DNA of 64,000 nucleotides, taken from Campylobacter mucosalis (GTDB taxonomy: Bacteria > Campylobacterota > Campylobacteria > Campylobacterales > Campylobacteraceae). Location: the NCBI RefSeq assembly GCF_013372205.1, contig NZ_CP053831.1, positions 806,001-870,000 on the forward strand. Direction: 5' to 3'. The position numbers and the translations under genes were made by a program. Under the pieces are notes generated by a model, which ran no database searches, was not told the origin of the DNA, and saw only the letters and a program-made list of their open reading frames with translations. Below, one piece after another: positions 35,672 to 46,018 of this stretch (positions within the stretch are counted from its first letter, which is position 1; each line of letters begins with the position of its first letter).

Positions 35672-36745
35672 TTATTTTTTAACGTTTATGCCGATAGCTT
35701 CGCTTATATTATTAAATCCGTCAGCCTCTAAAAGCTTTAAAATTCCGCTGTTTAGCTCACTGCAAATCATCGGCCCTTTAAATATAAAAGATGTGTAAAT
35801 TTGTATCAAACTAGCACCCATTTTTATACGCTCATAAGCGTCTTGTGCGTCACTTATGCCACCACAAGCGATAAGTATCGTCTTGCCAAAAAGCTCATCG
35901 GCTACGGCTTTAAAAATTTCACGCGATTTTTGCCTTATAACTTCGCCACTAAGTCCGCCAAAATTTTGTAGATTGCTTGATTTTGAGAGTGAGTAGTCAA
36001 TGCTGGTATTTGAGATGATTATGCCATCAGCTCCGCTTTTAACGGCACTTTGGCAAATCTCTATCGCTTTTTCGTGTGCTAAATCTGGCGAAATTTTTAA
36101 AATGATTGGTTTTGTACTTAGCTCTTTTAATCTACTAAAAAGCTCATTTATAAAGCTAACCTCTTGCAAGTCGCGTAGATTTGGGGTATTTGGTGAACTT
36201 AAATTTACAACAAATGCGTCGCACAAAGAGTCAAACTCGCGAACTAAAAATTCATAATCATCAATGGCATTTTCATTTGGCGTGAGCTTGTTTTTGCCGA
36301 TATTTGCCCAAAGTGGTAGGACGTTTGGGTAGATACTGCTCATCCTGTTTTTGATTTTTGCTGCACCTTCGTTGTTAAAACCCATTGCATTTTGTATGCT
36401 GTTTTCTTCTACTAGCCTAAAAAGACGCGGTTTTGCGTTGCCATTTTGTGGTTTTGGGGTAAAGGTTCCGTATTCAAGGTAGCCAAAGCCAAGAGCACTA
36501 AGTCCTGCTATCATCGTTGCGTTTTTATCAAATCCACCACCGATACCAACGGGGTTATTATATATGCTTTTAAGTATACTTTGCTGAAGTCGTGGATCGT
36601 TTATGACGCATTTTTTGGCTATAAAACTAAGCAGTCCTGGCAGGGCTTTTGCTGCTAAAACTAGACCGCTTTCTGCCACTTTATGAGCTGTTTCAGGCTG
36701 AAGCTTAAAAAATATCGATTTTAAATCATTATATTCAAGGCTCAT
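35672..36745 (-). CDS. pyrD: Dihydroorotate dehydrogenase (quinone)
   Basis: Class 2, membrane-associated dihydroorotate dehydrogenase of pyrimidine synthesis, transferring electrons to menaquinone. The 357 residues include the N-terminal helical membrane-binding extension. The FMN/substrate motifs VGIGGGFDKNA, NAMGFNNEGA and VNLSSPNTPNLRDLQ are visible, with the catalytic serine in LSSPNT. FGGLSGEVIR and IACGGISDAQDAYERIKMGASLIQIYT complete the barrel. The neighbouring M16 peptidase gene starts 11 bases downstream. Confidence 0.95.
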   Translation of the reverse strand: MSLEYNDLKSIFFKLQPETAHKVAESGLVLAAKALPGLLSFIAKKCVINDPRLQQSILKSIYNNPVGIGGGFDKNATMIAGLSALGFGYLEYGTFTPKPQNGNAKPRLFRLVEENSIQNAMGFNNEGAAKIKNRMSSIYPNVLPLWANIGKNKLTPNENAIDDYEFLVREFDSLCDAFVVNLSSPNTPNLRDLQEVSFINELFSRLKELSTKPIILKISPDLAHEKAIEICQSAVKSGADGIIISNTSIDYSLSKSSNLQNFGGLSGEVIRQKSREIFKAVADELFGKTILIACGGISDAQDAYERIKMGASLIQIYTSFIFKGPMICSELNSGILKLLEADGFNNISEAIGINVKK

Positions 36746-36794
36746 ACATCCCCTTCGTTTGTTAAAAATGGAGCTAATTTTATCAAAAAAGTGC

Positions 36795-38522
36795 TTAAAT
36801 TAACTCTTTTCCCTTAAGCTTTGCATATAGTTCACAGCTTTCTTCAAGCTCACTGTCACTACCAAATCCTAAAACTTTACCACCAGCGATAACCGCGATT
36901 TTATCGGCATTTTGCACGGTGCTTAGGCGGTGAGCAATGACAAATATGATCTTTTGGCTACGAAGCTTATTTATGGCGTTTGTTATCTCTTTTTCACTTT
37001 CATTATCAAGTGCAGAAGTCGCCTCATCAAAGATTAAAATTTGAGGATTTGAATATAACGCCCTTGCTATTGCTATACGCTGTCTTTGTCCGCCTGAGAG
37101 ATTTGTGCCAAATTCGTTTAAAATCTCATCTGTGCCATTTGGCAGATTTTTTACAAATTCATAGGCGTTTGCCATTTTTAGAGCGTTTATGACGGCGTTT
37201 TCATCAAATTCTCGTCCATAGGCTACGTTTTTTGCGATCGTATCATTAAAAATATACACGCGTTGTGTTACAAGTCCGATATTTTCGCGTAAAGAGTGTA
37301 TGTCTATATCTTTTATCTCTTTATTGTTTAGCAAAATTTTGCCGTCATTTGCCTCATAAAATCTCATAAGCAGATTCATAAGCGACGTCTTACCTCCACC
37401 GCTTGAGCCTACGAGTGCGATTAGCTCTGATTTTTTAGCTTCTAAATTTATGCCATTTAAAACCATTTTTTCATTATAGCTTAGCTTTATATTTTCAAAT
37501 TTTATAGACTCTATAATGCCAGAAATTTTATACTCTCCGCTTGGAATTTGGCTTACTTTATCCATTAATTCAAATGTCCGCTCACTCGCAGCTATTGCGT
37601 CTTGCATTTTATTATACAGCGAAACTATGCGTTTTATCGGGGTGTAAAGCATAAAAAGTGCCGTTAAAAACGAGAAAAATGAGCCGATACTAAGCTCTCC
37701 ATTAATAACTTCTTTACCACCTATTATAATTACAGCCGCTACGCCTATAGCACCGATAGTTTCCATTAATGGACTTACTAATTGCTCTATTTTTACGCTT
37801 TTTAGATTTATTTTAAAGAATTTGTTATTTTCATTTACAAATCTGCTATGCTCGTAATCTTGAGCGTTGTTTGCCTTTATTATCTCAATGTTTGTAAAAA
37901 TTTCGTTTAATGTTGAGTTAAGATCTGAGTTTTTCTCCTGTGATGAGCGAGAAATTTTCTTCATTTTTTTTGCCATTTTTGATATCGGATAAAAGGCTAA
38001 AGGCATTATAATTAGTGCAAAAAAGGCAAGATGAGAGCTTTGATAGATAACGACACACAAAAGTCCTATGGCACTCACGCTCTCTCTTAAAAGCTCAGGA
38101 ATTATGCCTGAGACGATACTTCTTATACGCTCAATGTCATTTATGCTTCTGCTTACCAGTTCGCCAACTCTGTATTCGTTAAAGAATTTCATATCAAGGC
38201 TTAGCAAATTTTTAAGTAGTTTTTCACGAAAACGTCTTACCGTGTCTTGACCGATAAATGCCGTAAAATAGGCTTGCATATATGTTCCAGCACCTTTTAA
38301 AAAGTAAATTAAGATGATGGCGTAAGGTAGCATATATAGTAGCGTTTCGTTTTTTTCAACGAAAATTTTATTTAGCACAGGTTCAACAAGCCAAGCAGAA
38401 GCCGCCGTTCCCCCACTAGCAAACGCCATACCTATAAAAGCGAGTATAAAATATGGTATGTAGTCTTTAAAATAAGGGATAAATCGTCTTAAAACGCCAG
38501 AAACTTTTAAATTTTTACTCAT
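36795..38522 (-). CDS. msbA: Lipid A export ABC transporter MsbA
   Basis: MsbA flips lipooligosaccharide core-lipid A across the inner membrane. The 575-residue half-transporter has six membrane helices followed by an ATPase domain. Walker A is GSSGGGKTS, the signature [15 protein letters not shown] and Walker [13 protein letters not shown] with an H-loop in [11 protein letters not shown] use the ATG at 38522, overlapping the cysS stop as ATGA, in place of an ATG four codons upstream. Closely related multidrug exporters share these features, but the synteny with cysS and murJ supports MsbA. Confidence 0.9.
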   Translation of the reverse strand: MSKNLKVSGVLRRFIPYFKDYIPYFILAFIGMAFASGGTAASAWLVEPVLNKIFVEKNETLLYMLPYAIILIYFLKGAGTYMQAYFTAFIGQDTVRRFREKLLKNLLSLDMKFFNEYRVGELVSRSINDIERIRSIVSGIIPELLRESVSAIGLLCVVIYQSSHLAFFALIIMPLAFYPISKMAKKMKKISRSSQEKNSDLNSTLNEIFTNIEIIKANNAQDYEHSRFVNENNKFFKINLKSVKIEQLVSPLMETIGAIGVAAVIIIGGKEVINGELSIGSFFSFLTALFMLYTPIKRIVSLYNKMQDAIAASERTFELMDKVSQIPSGEYKISGIIESIKFENIKLSYNEKMVLNGINLEAKKSELIALVGSSGGGKTSLMNLLMRFYEANDGKILLNNKEIKDIDIHSLRENIGLVTQRVYIFNDTIAKNVAYGREFDENAVINALKMANAYEFVKNLPNGTDEILNEFGTNLSGGQRQRIAIARALYSNPQILIFDEATSALDNESEKEITNAINKLRSQKIIFVIAHRLSTVQNADKIAVIAGGKVLGFGSDSELEESCELYAKLKGKELI

Positions 38523-39895
38523 ATTTTCTCCCAAAGTGTGCCACTTGGCGTGTCCATTATGTTGATATTTAGAGCGTTTATTTGCTCCCTAATCTCATCT
38601 GCTAGGGCAAAATTTCGCTCTTTTTTTGCCTCGTTTCGCTTTAAGATTAGCTCGTTTATCTTAGCTTTTAGCTCATCGCTTACGCCAAACTGAAAATACT
38701 CAAAGCTATCAAGCGTAGCGATACCAAAAATTTGCTCTAAAAAGGCTAAATTTGCAACTATTGTGGTTTTTAGGTTTTTATCTTTTGGATTTTTATCAAG
38801 CCCTTCGTTTGCTAAATTTACAAACTCATCAACCACAGCAAGTGCCTTTGAGGTGTTTAAATCATCGCTTAGAGCTTCTAGGATTTCGCTTTTGAAATTT
38901 TCGCTAATTTCTCCAAGTTTTGTCTCATAAACACGTTTTTTAAGGCGGTAAATTTTATCAAGACGTTTTTTAGAAGCGTTTAAGTCATCAAGTGAGTAGT
39001 TAAAATTCGCCCTATAATGGCTGCTTAATAGATAAAATCTAAGCACTTCGCCTTGATAATCTTTAAGGGCGTCTTTTACAAAAAAGCTGTTATTTAGGCT
39101 TTTACTCATCTTTTCATTATTGATTTGTATAAAGCCGTTGTGTAGCCAGTATTTGCTTAGCTCTTTACCAGAGTGACAGCGACACTGTGCGGCTTCGTTT
39201 TCGTGGTGTGGGAATAGTAGGTCAGAGCCACCAGCGTGGATATCTATTACAAATTCTGTATCGCTTGCTAAATGCTCTTTTATCATCGCAACGCACTCGG
39301 TGTGCCAACCGGGTCTGCCCTTGCCAAAAGGTGCGTCGTAAAAATTTTCATCAAATTTCCAAAGCACGAAGTCTTTTTGATCTTTTTTACTCTCATTGTT
39401 ATCAACCCTAGCTACGGCGTCATCGCACTCTCTGCCACTTATGCTTAGGTATTTTACGTCCTTTTGGGTGTTAAAATATATGCCATCATCAAGCTTGTAA
39501 GCGTAGTCTTTTTTAATAAGCTCATTTATGTAATCTATCATCTGCCCCACGCACTCTGTCGCTCTTGGCTTTATATCAGGGTCAAGCACGTTTAAAGCCT
39601 TCATATCGGCCTCAAAGCTATCAATATAAAAATTTGTAATCTCCTCTAAACTCTTGCCACTCTCGCTCATTTTCTTTAAAATTTTATCATCAATGTCGGT
39701 GTAGTTTCTTACAAATTTTACCTTATGTCCGAGTGCGATTAAAACTCGCCTTAGCATATCAAAGCTCACGGCGCTTTTTGCGTGTCCAAGGTGCGCGTCA
39801 TCATAAACCGTTGGACCACAAAGATAAATTCTAACCACCTCATTTTGTGGCTTGAAATCAACCTTTTGTTTCTTAACGCTATCATAAATTTGCAT
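38519..39895 (-). CDS. cysS: Cysteinyl-tRNA synthetase
   Basis: CysS charges tRNA(Cys). The class I signature HIGH appears as AHLGHAKS near residues 37-44, and KMSKS is present as [10 protein letters not shown]. The zinc ligands are a cysteine in YLCGPTVYD, one in GWHTECVAM and the HHENE cluster. The 458-residue length is normal. The gene overlaps murJ upstream by 14 bases and msbA downstream by 4. Confidence 0.96.
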   Translation of the reverse strand: MQIYDSVKKQKVDFKPQNEVVRIYLCGPTVYDDAHLGHAKSAVSFDMLRRVLIALGHKVKFVRNYTDIDDKILKKMSESGKSLEEITNFYIDSFEADMKALNVLDPDIKPRATECVGQMIDYINELIKKDYAYKLDDGIYFNTQKDVKYLSISGRECDDAVARVDNNESKKDQKDFVLWKFDENFYDAPFGKGRPGWHTECVAMIKEHLASDTEFVIDIHAGGSDLLFPHHENEAAQCRCHSGKELSKYWLHNGFIQINNEKMSKSLNNSFFVKDALKDYQGEVLRFYLLSSHYRANFNYSLDDLNASKKRLDKIYRLKKRVYETKLGEISENFKSEILEALSDDLNTSKALAVVDEFVNLANEGLDKNPKDKNLKTTIVANLAFLEQIFGIATLDSFEYFQFGVSDELKAKINELILKRNEAKKERNFALADEIREQINALNINIMDTPSGTLWEKI

Positions 39896-41282
39896 AAAAA
39901 ATTCCCTTTAAAAATGTAAGTAAAAAAATCTCTGCCGTTATCAAAATGGCAGTTAAAAGTATAAATTTTATCTGGATTATAGCTAAAAATTTCGCATATC
40001 CAAACTCTTTAACGTATAAAAAAAGCTGTAAAAATCCGCCAAATGAACTAGCCAAAGCAAGTCCCACAGCACCCCAAAACTGCATAAAAATGAGTGCTAA
40101 GATGAGATTAAAAACAAGGCAAATGGCTGAAATTTTAGCTGCTAGCTTCTGCTTTAATCTTGCATAAATCCAAAGCGAAAAGAGCTTAGCAAGTCCAAAA
40201 GGGGTAAGCCCCACAAGATAGGCACATAGCACCTTAGCACACTCTATGGTATCAGTGTGAGTGAAGTTGCCACGCTCAAAAAGTAGCCAAATGATAGGCT
40301 CAGATAAAATCACGCCACCAACGCTTGAAGCTAAAAGTGCAAAAAACAAAATCATAAAGGCGTTTTTGGTTTGAAGTAGGGCGTTTTTTTCATCTCCGTT
40401 TTTTAAAAGGCGTGTGATTTTTGGAAACAAAGCTTGGCTTAGGGCGATTGCAAAAATGGCAAGTGGGAGCTGAAAAATTCGGTTTGCATAAAACATATAA
40501 CTAATGCTACCACTGGCTAAAAAACTAGCTAACCACGTGTCTAAAAACGCACTAATTTGCATAGCTGATGAGCCTAAAAGTCCGTGGTAAAAATTTACAA
40601 AAAAGCCCTTTGTGTTAGTTTTTTTACCCTTTAAATATCTAAAAATTCCACCAAAAAATAGCGGATTTAGCCCTTTAAATTTTAGTGCCAAAAGGTGCGT
40701 TAAAAGCTGTAAAACTCCGCCTATTACGACGCCGTAGCTAAGGTATGTTGCTACCTCTTTTTGGCTTAGCCCATTTGCTAAAAATAGTGAAAAAATCATA
40801 GATAAATTTAAAAGTGCTGTTGAAAACGCAGTCGTGGCAAAATGCCCCTTGTATTGAAGCAAAGTGCCTAAAAATGTAACAGCGTAAATTAGAGCTAGGT
40901 AGTAAAAATTTATCCTTACAAGCGGGACGGCATTTTTAGTATCAGCTTCGCTTAATCCAGTTGCAATAATAGTGATAAACTGCTCGGTAAAAAGATTTAC
41001 TAAAAGCGTTAAAATGCCGATAAATAGCAGAAATTTTAAGAAAATTTCACCACTAAAAAGCGATTTTTTTACTGATTTTGTAAAATTTGGTAAAAACGCC
41101 TGTGAAAATGCACCCTCTCCAAAGATTCGCCTAAATAAATTTGGCATTTTAAAGGCAATAAAAAATAGGTCGCTAAAAATCCCAGCACCAAGCACTAGTG
41201 CCGTTAAAATATCACGCAAAAGCCCTAAAATACGAGAAACTAAAATACCACTTGCGTTTGAGAAAAAGCCCTTTATAAACAT
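39882..41282 (-). CDS. murJ: Lipid II flippase MurJ
   Basis: MurJ (MviN) moves lipid II across the inner membrane for peptidoglycan synthesis. The 466-residue protein has about thirteen to fourteen hydrophobic helices and the family start [23 protein letters not shown], then [17 protein letters not shown] take the ATG at 41282 after TAGGTGG; a GTG three codons earlier is possible. Its 3' end overlaps cysS by 14 bases. It is divergent from fapA, with a 100-base shared regulatory gap. Confidence 0.93.
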   Translation of the reverse strand: MFIKGFFSNASGILVSRILGLLRDILTALVLGAGIFSDLFFIAFKMPNLFRRIFGEGAFSQAFLPNFTKSVKKSLFSGEIFLKFLLFIGILTLLVNLFTEQFITIIATGLSEADTKNAVPLVRINFYYLALIYAVTFLGTLLQYKGHFATTAFSTALLNLSMIFSLFLANGLSQKEVATYLSYGVVIGGVLQLLTHLLALKFKGLNPLFFGGIFRYLKGKKTNTKGFFVNFYHGLLGSSAMQISAFLDTWLASFLASGSISYMFYANRIFQLPLAIFAIALSQALFPKITRLLKNGDEKNALLQTKNAFMILFFALLASSVGGVILSEPIIWLLFERGNFTHTDTIECAKVLCAYLVGLTPFGLAKLFSLWIYARLKQKLAAKISAICLVFNLILALIFMQFWGAVGLALASSFGGFLQLFLYVKEFGYAKFLAIIQIKFILLTAILITAEIFLLTFLKGIFYANL

Positions 41283-41382
41283 TAAAACCACCTAAATTAA
41301 AAATCAAATAGTAGCAAAAAAAGCCTTATTTAATGAAATTTTTGAGATAATATCAACTAAAAATTTTTAAAATAGGACAAGC

Positions 41383-43299
41383 TTGATTGATATGACGCAA
41401 GAACAGGTGCAAGAGCAGGGGGTAGTTTACTTCTCTCCAGTTTTACTTACGACAAAAACACCGCATTTAGAGATAAAAACACTAGCAAATTCGCAAGGCG
41501 TGGATAGTAAATTTGTAGATTATAGACTGCTTGATATTCTTACTAGCTACACCGACGCAGAGCACGAAGAGCCAGTGGAGGTTAAAAGGGCGGATCTTGA
41601 TATTTTTGATGATACGATGTTTTATATTGAGCCTAGTTTAAAGATAGAGCAGAGCTATTATGTCGAGTTTTATGATATCAGACAAGCACCAAAAGTTTTA
41701 CTTCCAAAGATTAATATCGGTGTAAATTCAAGCCTAACAAAAATAGTAGCAAAGATACACTCAAGTAAAGATATAGCTTACGTCGATAAATACGATGAAT
41801 TTTTGTATGAGTTTATCGCCAAACAGCTAATAAGTGCTAAAATTTTAGTTGGCATAAGAGAGGGCAAACTTAGAGCTGAGCTAAATAAAATTTCATCAAT
41901 TTTACGTATAAAAGAGATGATTGATCAAGATGTTACAATAAGCGTTACTACTGGCGTAGAGCCACGAAAGCCTATAGATGCGCGTGTTATTTTTCACTAC
42001 AAAAAGAGCTCTCAAAACCAAAATTCTGACAAGGTTGATTACGCTAGTAGGGGATTTTTACAAGGTGTTATAGCTGGAGAACTTATAATTGAAAAGATAA
42101 AGCCAAAAAACGGCAGAAACGGCAGAAACGTTAGGGGCGAGTTTTTAGAAATGCCACCTGTTAAAGAAGATGGCTCTAAAGATATAAATGTAAGCGAAAA
42201 TATCGAAGTTAGCGAGAGTGATGAGAGTATAAAATATACGGCGTTAAAACCAGGCTTTGTAAGCGAAAGTGGCGGTGTTTATGACATAAAAGAAGAACTT
42301 GAGATAAATGAGATAAATTTTAAGCAAACTGGTTCTGTTCAAACAGTTATGGACGCAAATGTAACGCTAATGATAAAAGAGTCTGATATCTTTAAAGATG
42401 CCATTGGTACTGGTGTTGTCGTTGAGGCTAAAGAGATAAATGTAAAGGGAAATGTCGCTGCAAACGCTGTTGTAGTCGCTGATGAAGTAAGCATAGGTGG
42501 ACAGACTCACGGCAAGGCAAAGATAAAGGCAAAAAAGGCAGAAATAGCCGTTCATATAGGGCTTGTTGAAGGAGATGAAGTCGAGATAGATAGGCTTGAG
42601 GGTGGAACTGTTATTGCTAAAAAAGTTCGTATAAACTCAGTTATTGGTGGAAATATCACTGCTGAGGAAATTTACATACAAACGCTTGGCTCAAACTGCA
42701 CGATGACAGCTGCTATGCTAATTGATGTGAAATTTTTACGCGGTATGAATAATAAATTTATCATCGATACTAGCAAAATGGCTGGTAATATCGAGGATAT
42801 ACCAATGCAGTTAAAAAAGATAGAGGAGGCTGAGGCTATCCTTGATAAGCTACCAAAAAAGATAGAAACAAAAAAATCGATAATAGACAACAACAAAAGC
42901 TCGATATACACGATAAAGCAAAAGGTAGAGGAGCTACAAGCTGCAAAGATAGTTCCGCCTGTAACGTTTATGAAAAAGCTAAAAGAGTATCAGCAGTTGG
43001 TGGCTGACTACAACGAGCTTTTAAAAGAGCTAAAGAGTAAAAAGTCAGAACACCAAACCCTAAAAGAGGAGTTAAATGTAATGCAAAATGGAATTTTTGC
43101 AGCTAGGGTTATAAACAGAAGCAACTGGCTTGAGCTAAATGAGGTAAAATTTATAGTTATCGATCCACCTGTTGATGTTACGTATATGACAAAACAGAAT
43201 GAAATGGCACGTGTGATGAGCTTAGAGCGAGTGGGCGATGATAAATTTCAAATCAAAAAGAGCAACGACTTAGGCGATGCTAAAATGGATGAAAAATGA
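41383..43299 (+). CDS. FapA (DUF342) family protein
   Basis: A 638-residue protein with a central FapA/DUF342 polymerisation domain, recognisable by repeating beta-rich segments such as [22 protein letters not shown] and [25 protein letters not shown]. The C-terminal third is a long coiled coil ([22 protein letters not shown]...). There is no signal peptide. FapA domains occur in Vibrio proteins that help polar flagellar localisation and in polymer-like scaffolds; the Campylobacter role is not known to me. It starts at a TTG after AGGAC, with an ATG three codons later as alternative. ruvA overlaps its stop by four bases. Confidence 0.8.
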   Translation: MIDMTQEQVQEQGVVYFSPVLLTTKTPHLEIKTLANSQGVDSKFVDYRLLDILTSYTDAEHEEPVEVKRADLDIFDDTMFYIEPSLKIEQSYYVEFYDIRQAPKVLLPKINIGVNSSLTKIVAKIHSSKDIAYVDKYDEFLYEFIAKQLISAKILVGIREGKLRAELNKISSILRIKEMIDQDVTISVTTGVEPRKPIDARVIFHYKKSSQNQNSDKVDYASRGFLQGVIAGELIIEKIKPKNGRNGRNVRGEFLEMPPVKEDGSKDINVSENIEVSESDESIKYTALKPGFVSESGGVYDIKEELEINEINFKQTGSVQTVMDANVTLMIKESDIFKDAIGTGVVVEAKEINVKGNVAANAVVVADEVSIGGQTHGKAKIKAKKAEIAVHIGLVEGDEVEIDRLEGGTVIAKKVRINSVIGGNITAEEIYIQTLGSNCTMTAAMLIDVKFLRGMNNKFIIDTSKMAGNIEDIPMQLKKIEEAEAILDKLPKKIETKKSIIDNNKSSIYTIKQKVEELQAAKIVPPVTFMKKLKEYQQLVADYNELLKELKSKKSEHQTLKEELNVMQNGIFAARVINRSNWLELNEVKFIVIDPPVDVTYMTKQNEMARVMSLERVGDDKFQIKKSNDLGDAKMDEK

Positions 43300-43850
43300 T
43301 AAAAGCAATAGATGGCGTAATAACAAGAAAAGATCCAGCATTTGTGATTTTAAAAACAGCAAGTGGCGTTAGCTATGGAATTTTTGTATCACTTTTTTGC
43401 TCTGCAAAGCTTGAAAGTGGAGCAAGAGTGGAGCTAAATATAACTCAAATTATAAGAGAAGATGCAAATTTACTCTATGGATTTTTGGATTTAAATGAGC
43501 AAAAAATGTTTGAAATGCTAATAAAACTAAGCGGTATTGGAGCCTCAACTGCTATGGCGGTTTGCTCATCATTAAGCTCGAGCAATTTTATGAGTGCTGT
43601 TATAAATGGCGATGATGAAACGCTTAAAAGGGTACCTGGAATCGGGGCAAAAACTGCCAGACGCATAATAGCCGAGTTAAGCGACGCTAAGCTTATAACC
43701 GAAGAGAATGTGCCAAATCACGCAAGTGAGGCTGCTATGGCACTTGAAGCACTTGGATTTAAGCGTGAAAAGATAGTTAAAATTTTAGCCGAATGTAAGG
43801 CTACTGATACAAGTGAGCTCGTAAAAGAAGCTCTAAAAAAACTAGCATAA
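43296..43850 (+). CDS. ruvA: Holliday junction DNA helicase RuvA
   Basis: RuvA binds Holliday junctions and recruits RuvB for branch migration. The 184-residue protein has the N-terminal OB fold ([19 protein letters not shown]), two helix-hairpin-helix motifs ([15 protein letters not shown] and [19 protein letters not shown]) and the C-terminal RuvB-binding domain ([16 protein letters not shown]). The ATG overlaps the fapA stop. Ddl starts 11 bases downstream. Confidence 0.95.
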   Translation: MIKAIDGVITRKDPAFVILKTASGVSYGIFVSLFCSAKLESGARVELNITQIIREDANLLYGFLDLNEQKMFEMLIKLSGIGASTAMAVCSSLSSSNFMSAVINGDDETLKRVPGIGAKTARRIIAELSDAKLITEENVPNHASEAAMALEALGFKREKIVKILAECKATDTSELVKEALKKLA

Positions 43851-43861
43851 AAAGGTGTGAT

Positions 43862-44902
43862 ATGGAAAATTTTGGTGTGATTTTTGGTGCAAGAAGCTTT
43901 GAACACGAGATAAGCATAGTCAGTGCTATTGTTTTAAAAAATGTGTTAAAACGAGAGCTAACCTTCGTTTTTTGTGATAAAAATCGTGAGTTTTATCTTA
44001 TCGAGAATAAAAATATGAGAGCAAATTTTTTTAGCTCTGGCGAATACAAAAAGTGCAAAAAACTTATCTTACAAAATGGTGGCTTTTACACCCACTCTCT
44101 TTTTGGGGTAAAAAAACTAGATGTTGATGTCTATGTGAATTTAATACACGGAATGGACGGAGAGGATGGCAAGATAGCTGCTTTGCTTGACTTTTTTGAA
44201 ATTTCATACATAGGTCCTAGACTAGAGGCTAGTGTGATGAGTTTTAATAAAATTCTTACAAAGCTACTAGCTAAAAAAGCCGATGTAAAAACGCTAGAAT
44301 ATGAGAGTATAAAGCGTGAAAGTCACATAAAAACGCCATTTCCTATCATTATAAAACCAGCAAGGCTTGGCAGTAGTATTGGTATAAGTGTTGTAAAAGA
44401 TGAAAACGAGCTAGAATACGCACTTGACGTTGCGTTTGAGTTTGATGATGAGCTTATTGTTGAGCCATTTATCGCTGGAGTTAAGGAGTATAACCTGGCT
44501 GGTTGCTATGTAGACGGTGGTTTTGAGTTTTCTATGATAGAAGAACCAGCTAAGAAGGATTTTTTAAGCTATGAGCAAAAATATCTTAGTTTCTCAAATG
44601 AAACAAAGGTTAAAAAGGCTGAAATTTCAATAGAGCTTGAGAGAAAACTAAAAGAGGCTTTTGTAAAAATTTATAATTGTGGTTTTGAGGGTGCTCTTAT
44701 TAGGTGTGATTTTTTTGTTATAGATGAAGAGGTTTATATAAATGAGATAAACCCAAATCCAGGAAGCTTAGCAAACTATCTATTTAACGACTTTACGGCT
44801 GTTATGGACTCTTTGGCTAACTCTTTACCAAGAGAGAAAAAGATAAATATAGATTATAAATTTATAAACTCTATCACTCATTCAAAAGGCGGTAAAATTT
44901 AA
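43862..44902 (+). CDS. ddl: D-alanine-D-alanine ligase
   Basis: Ddl forms D-Ala-D-Ala for peptidoglycan. The 346-residue ATP-grasp enzyme shows FGARSFEHEISIVSA, LIHGMDGEDGKIAALLDFF, YIGPRLEASVMSFNK, the ATP-binding FPIIIKPARLGSSIGISVV and the metal-binding NEINPNPGSL. A weak hairpin GCGGTA/TACCGC overlaps its stop codon (44889-44908), which could partly terminate transcription before the antitoxin gene. It belongs with murF downstream in a wall-synthesis cluster. Confidence 0.95.
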   Translation: MENFGVIFGARSFEHEISIVSAIVLKNVLKRELTFVFCDKNREFYLIENKNMRANFFSSGEYKKCKKLILQNGGFYTHSLFGVKKLDVDVYVNLIHGMDGEDGKIAALLDFFEISYIGPRLEASVMSFNKILTKLLAKKADVKTLEYESIKRESHIKTPFPIIIKPARLGSSIGISVVKDENELEYALDVAFEFDDELIVEPFIAGVKEYNLAGCYVDGGFEFSMIEEPAKKDFLSYEQKYLSFSNETKVKKAEISIELERKLKEAFVKIYNCGFEGALIRCDFFVIDEEVYINEINPNPGSLANYLFNDFTAVMDSLANSLPREKKINIDYKFINSITHSKGGKI

Positions 44903-44940
44903 TACCGCTTAACTATTTTATAAAGAAAAGTATGTTAAAT

Positions 44941-44962
44941 TTTACATAAAATTTTATGTAAA
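44941..44962. repeat. Perfect 22-bp palindrome before antitoxin gene (candidate operator)
   Basis: The half-site TTTACATAAAA (44941-44951) is followed without a gap by its exact complement to 44962. It ends eight bases before the ATG of the Phd/YefM-like gene. Such antitoxins repress their own genes by binding palindromes, so an autoregulatory operator is the natural reading. A hairpin that hides the ribosome-binding site AGAGAG is an alternative. Confidence 0.6.
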
Positions 44963-44970
44963 GAGAGCAG

Positions 44971-45198
44971 ATGACAACTTTTAGCAAAGATGAGATTTTT
45001 ACAGCTACTGAGGTAGTAAGAAATTTTAGCACCATACTAAACAGAGTCGGCAAAGGCGATTTAAAACGTGCAGTTATCGTTAAAAATAATAAATTTGAAT
45101 CAGTGCTTTTAAATATGAGTGAATACGAACGACTATGCGAAGCGGTCGAAATACTCCAAAGCATTTATACATCAACTAAGAAAGAGAATAATGGCTAG
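44971..45198 (+). CDS. Orphan Phd/YefM-type antitoxin-like protein
   Basis: This 75-residue protein resembles Phd/YefM antitoxins: the N-terminal TATEVVRNFSTILNRVGKG corresponds to the DNA-binding part (typical S.SEARxNLSxLLDxV), and NNKFESVLLNMSEYERL matches the conserved VLISxxEYexL pattern. No toxin gene follows; the next gene, overlapping by eight bases, is an alpha/beta hydrolase. A similar small gene lies at this place in C. jejuni as I recall, so it may be a fixed regulator of this wall-gene cluster rather than a toxin-antitoxin half. The 22-bp palindrome upstream is its probable operator. Confidence 0.78.
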   Translation: MTTFSKDEIFTATEVVRNFSTILNRVGKGDLKRAVIVKNNKFESVLLNMSEYERLCEAVEILQSIYTSTKKENNG

Positions 45199-46018
45199 TA
45201 AAGAGATAAGAAGCGGTTTAAGAAAATATAAAATAAGCTATGAGATGCTAAACCCAGACAATGACGAAATAGTGCTTTTTTTGCACGGCTGGGGTGCAAA
45301 TAAAGAGATAATGAAAAAGGCGTTTGGTGGGTATTTTACTGGGTATAAACATATATATTTAGATATGCCAGGTTTTGGCGATAGTGATATTTTTAGTCCG
45401 CTTTATACTAGCGATTATGCAAAGATTGTAAGAAATTTCATAAAAACACTACCAAAAGAGCCAAGTATAGTAGTTGGTCATAGCTTTGGCGGGAAGGTGG
45501 CAACGCTTCTTGAGCCAAGAAATATCGTGCTTTTAAGCTCGGCAGGGATACCTGTGAAAAAAAGATTATGGGTGCGTTTTAAAATTGCTATTTTTAAATT
45601 TTTAAAGATTTTTGGACTTGGTAAATTTTATAAAATTTTTGCCACCAAAGATGTCAGCGGTATGAGTAGAACTATGTATGAAACACTAAAAAATGTCGTA
45701 AATGAAGACTTTAGCTCAAAATTTGCAAATCTAAACTCAAGGGCGTTTATATTTTGGGGAGAAAACGATAAAGCTACGCCTTTAAAAAGTGGAGAAAAGA
45801 TGCACGAGCTGATAAAACATAGCAAATTTTATCCACTTAAAGGCGATCACTTCTTTTTCTTACTCCACGCAAAATTTATAAGCGAAGAGGTTTGTAGATT
45901 GCTTAGGGGTGAAGAGAGTTGCATAGAAAGTATAAGCACAAAGAGTGATGCTAATGAGCAGGGCGATGAGAGCGGTATTGAGTTTTTGCCTGAAGAAGAG
46001 GGGATAGAGATAAAATGA
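45191..46018 (+). CDS. Alpha/beta hydrolase
   Basis: A 275-residue alpha/beta-fold hydrolase. HGWGANKEIM forms the oxyanion-hole region, the nucleophile elbow is GHSFGGKVATL with the catalytic serine near residue 99, an aspartate lies in FWGENDKATPL and the histidine in LKGDHFFFL. There is no signal peptide. The ATG at 45191 lies within the antitoxin gene, eight bases before its stop, and the stop overlaps murF as ATGA. The substrate is unknown; constant linkage with ddl and murF hints at wall or lipid-linked ester chemistry (inference). Confidence 0.86.
   Translation: MASKEIRSGLRKYKISYEMLNPDNDEIVLFLHGWGANKEIMKKAFGGYFTGYKHIYLDMPGFGDSDIFSPLYTSDYAKIVRNFIKTLPKEPSIVVGHSFGGKVATLLEPRNIVLLSSAGIPVKKRLWVRFKIAIFKFLKIFGLGKFYKIFATKDVSGMSRTMYETLKNVVNEDFSSKFANLNSRAFIFWGENDKATPLKSGEKMHELIKHSKFYPLKGDHFFFLLHAKFISEEVCRLLRGEESCIESISTKSDANEQGDESGIEFLPEEEGIEIK

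Noticed and set aside
44971-46018. A complete toxin-antitoxin pair
   Set aside because: The protein after the antitoxin has a full Ser-Asp-His alpha/beta hydrolase pattern and no RelE, Doc or YoeB features.
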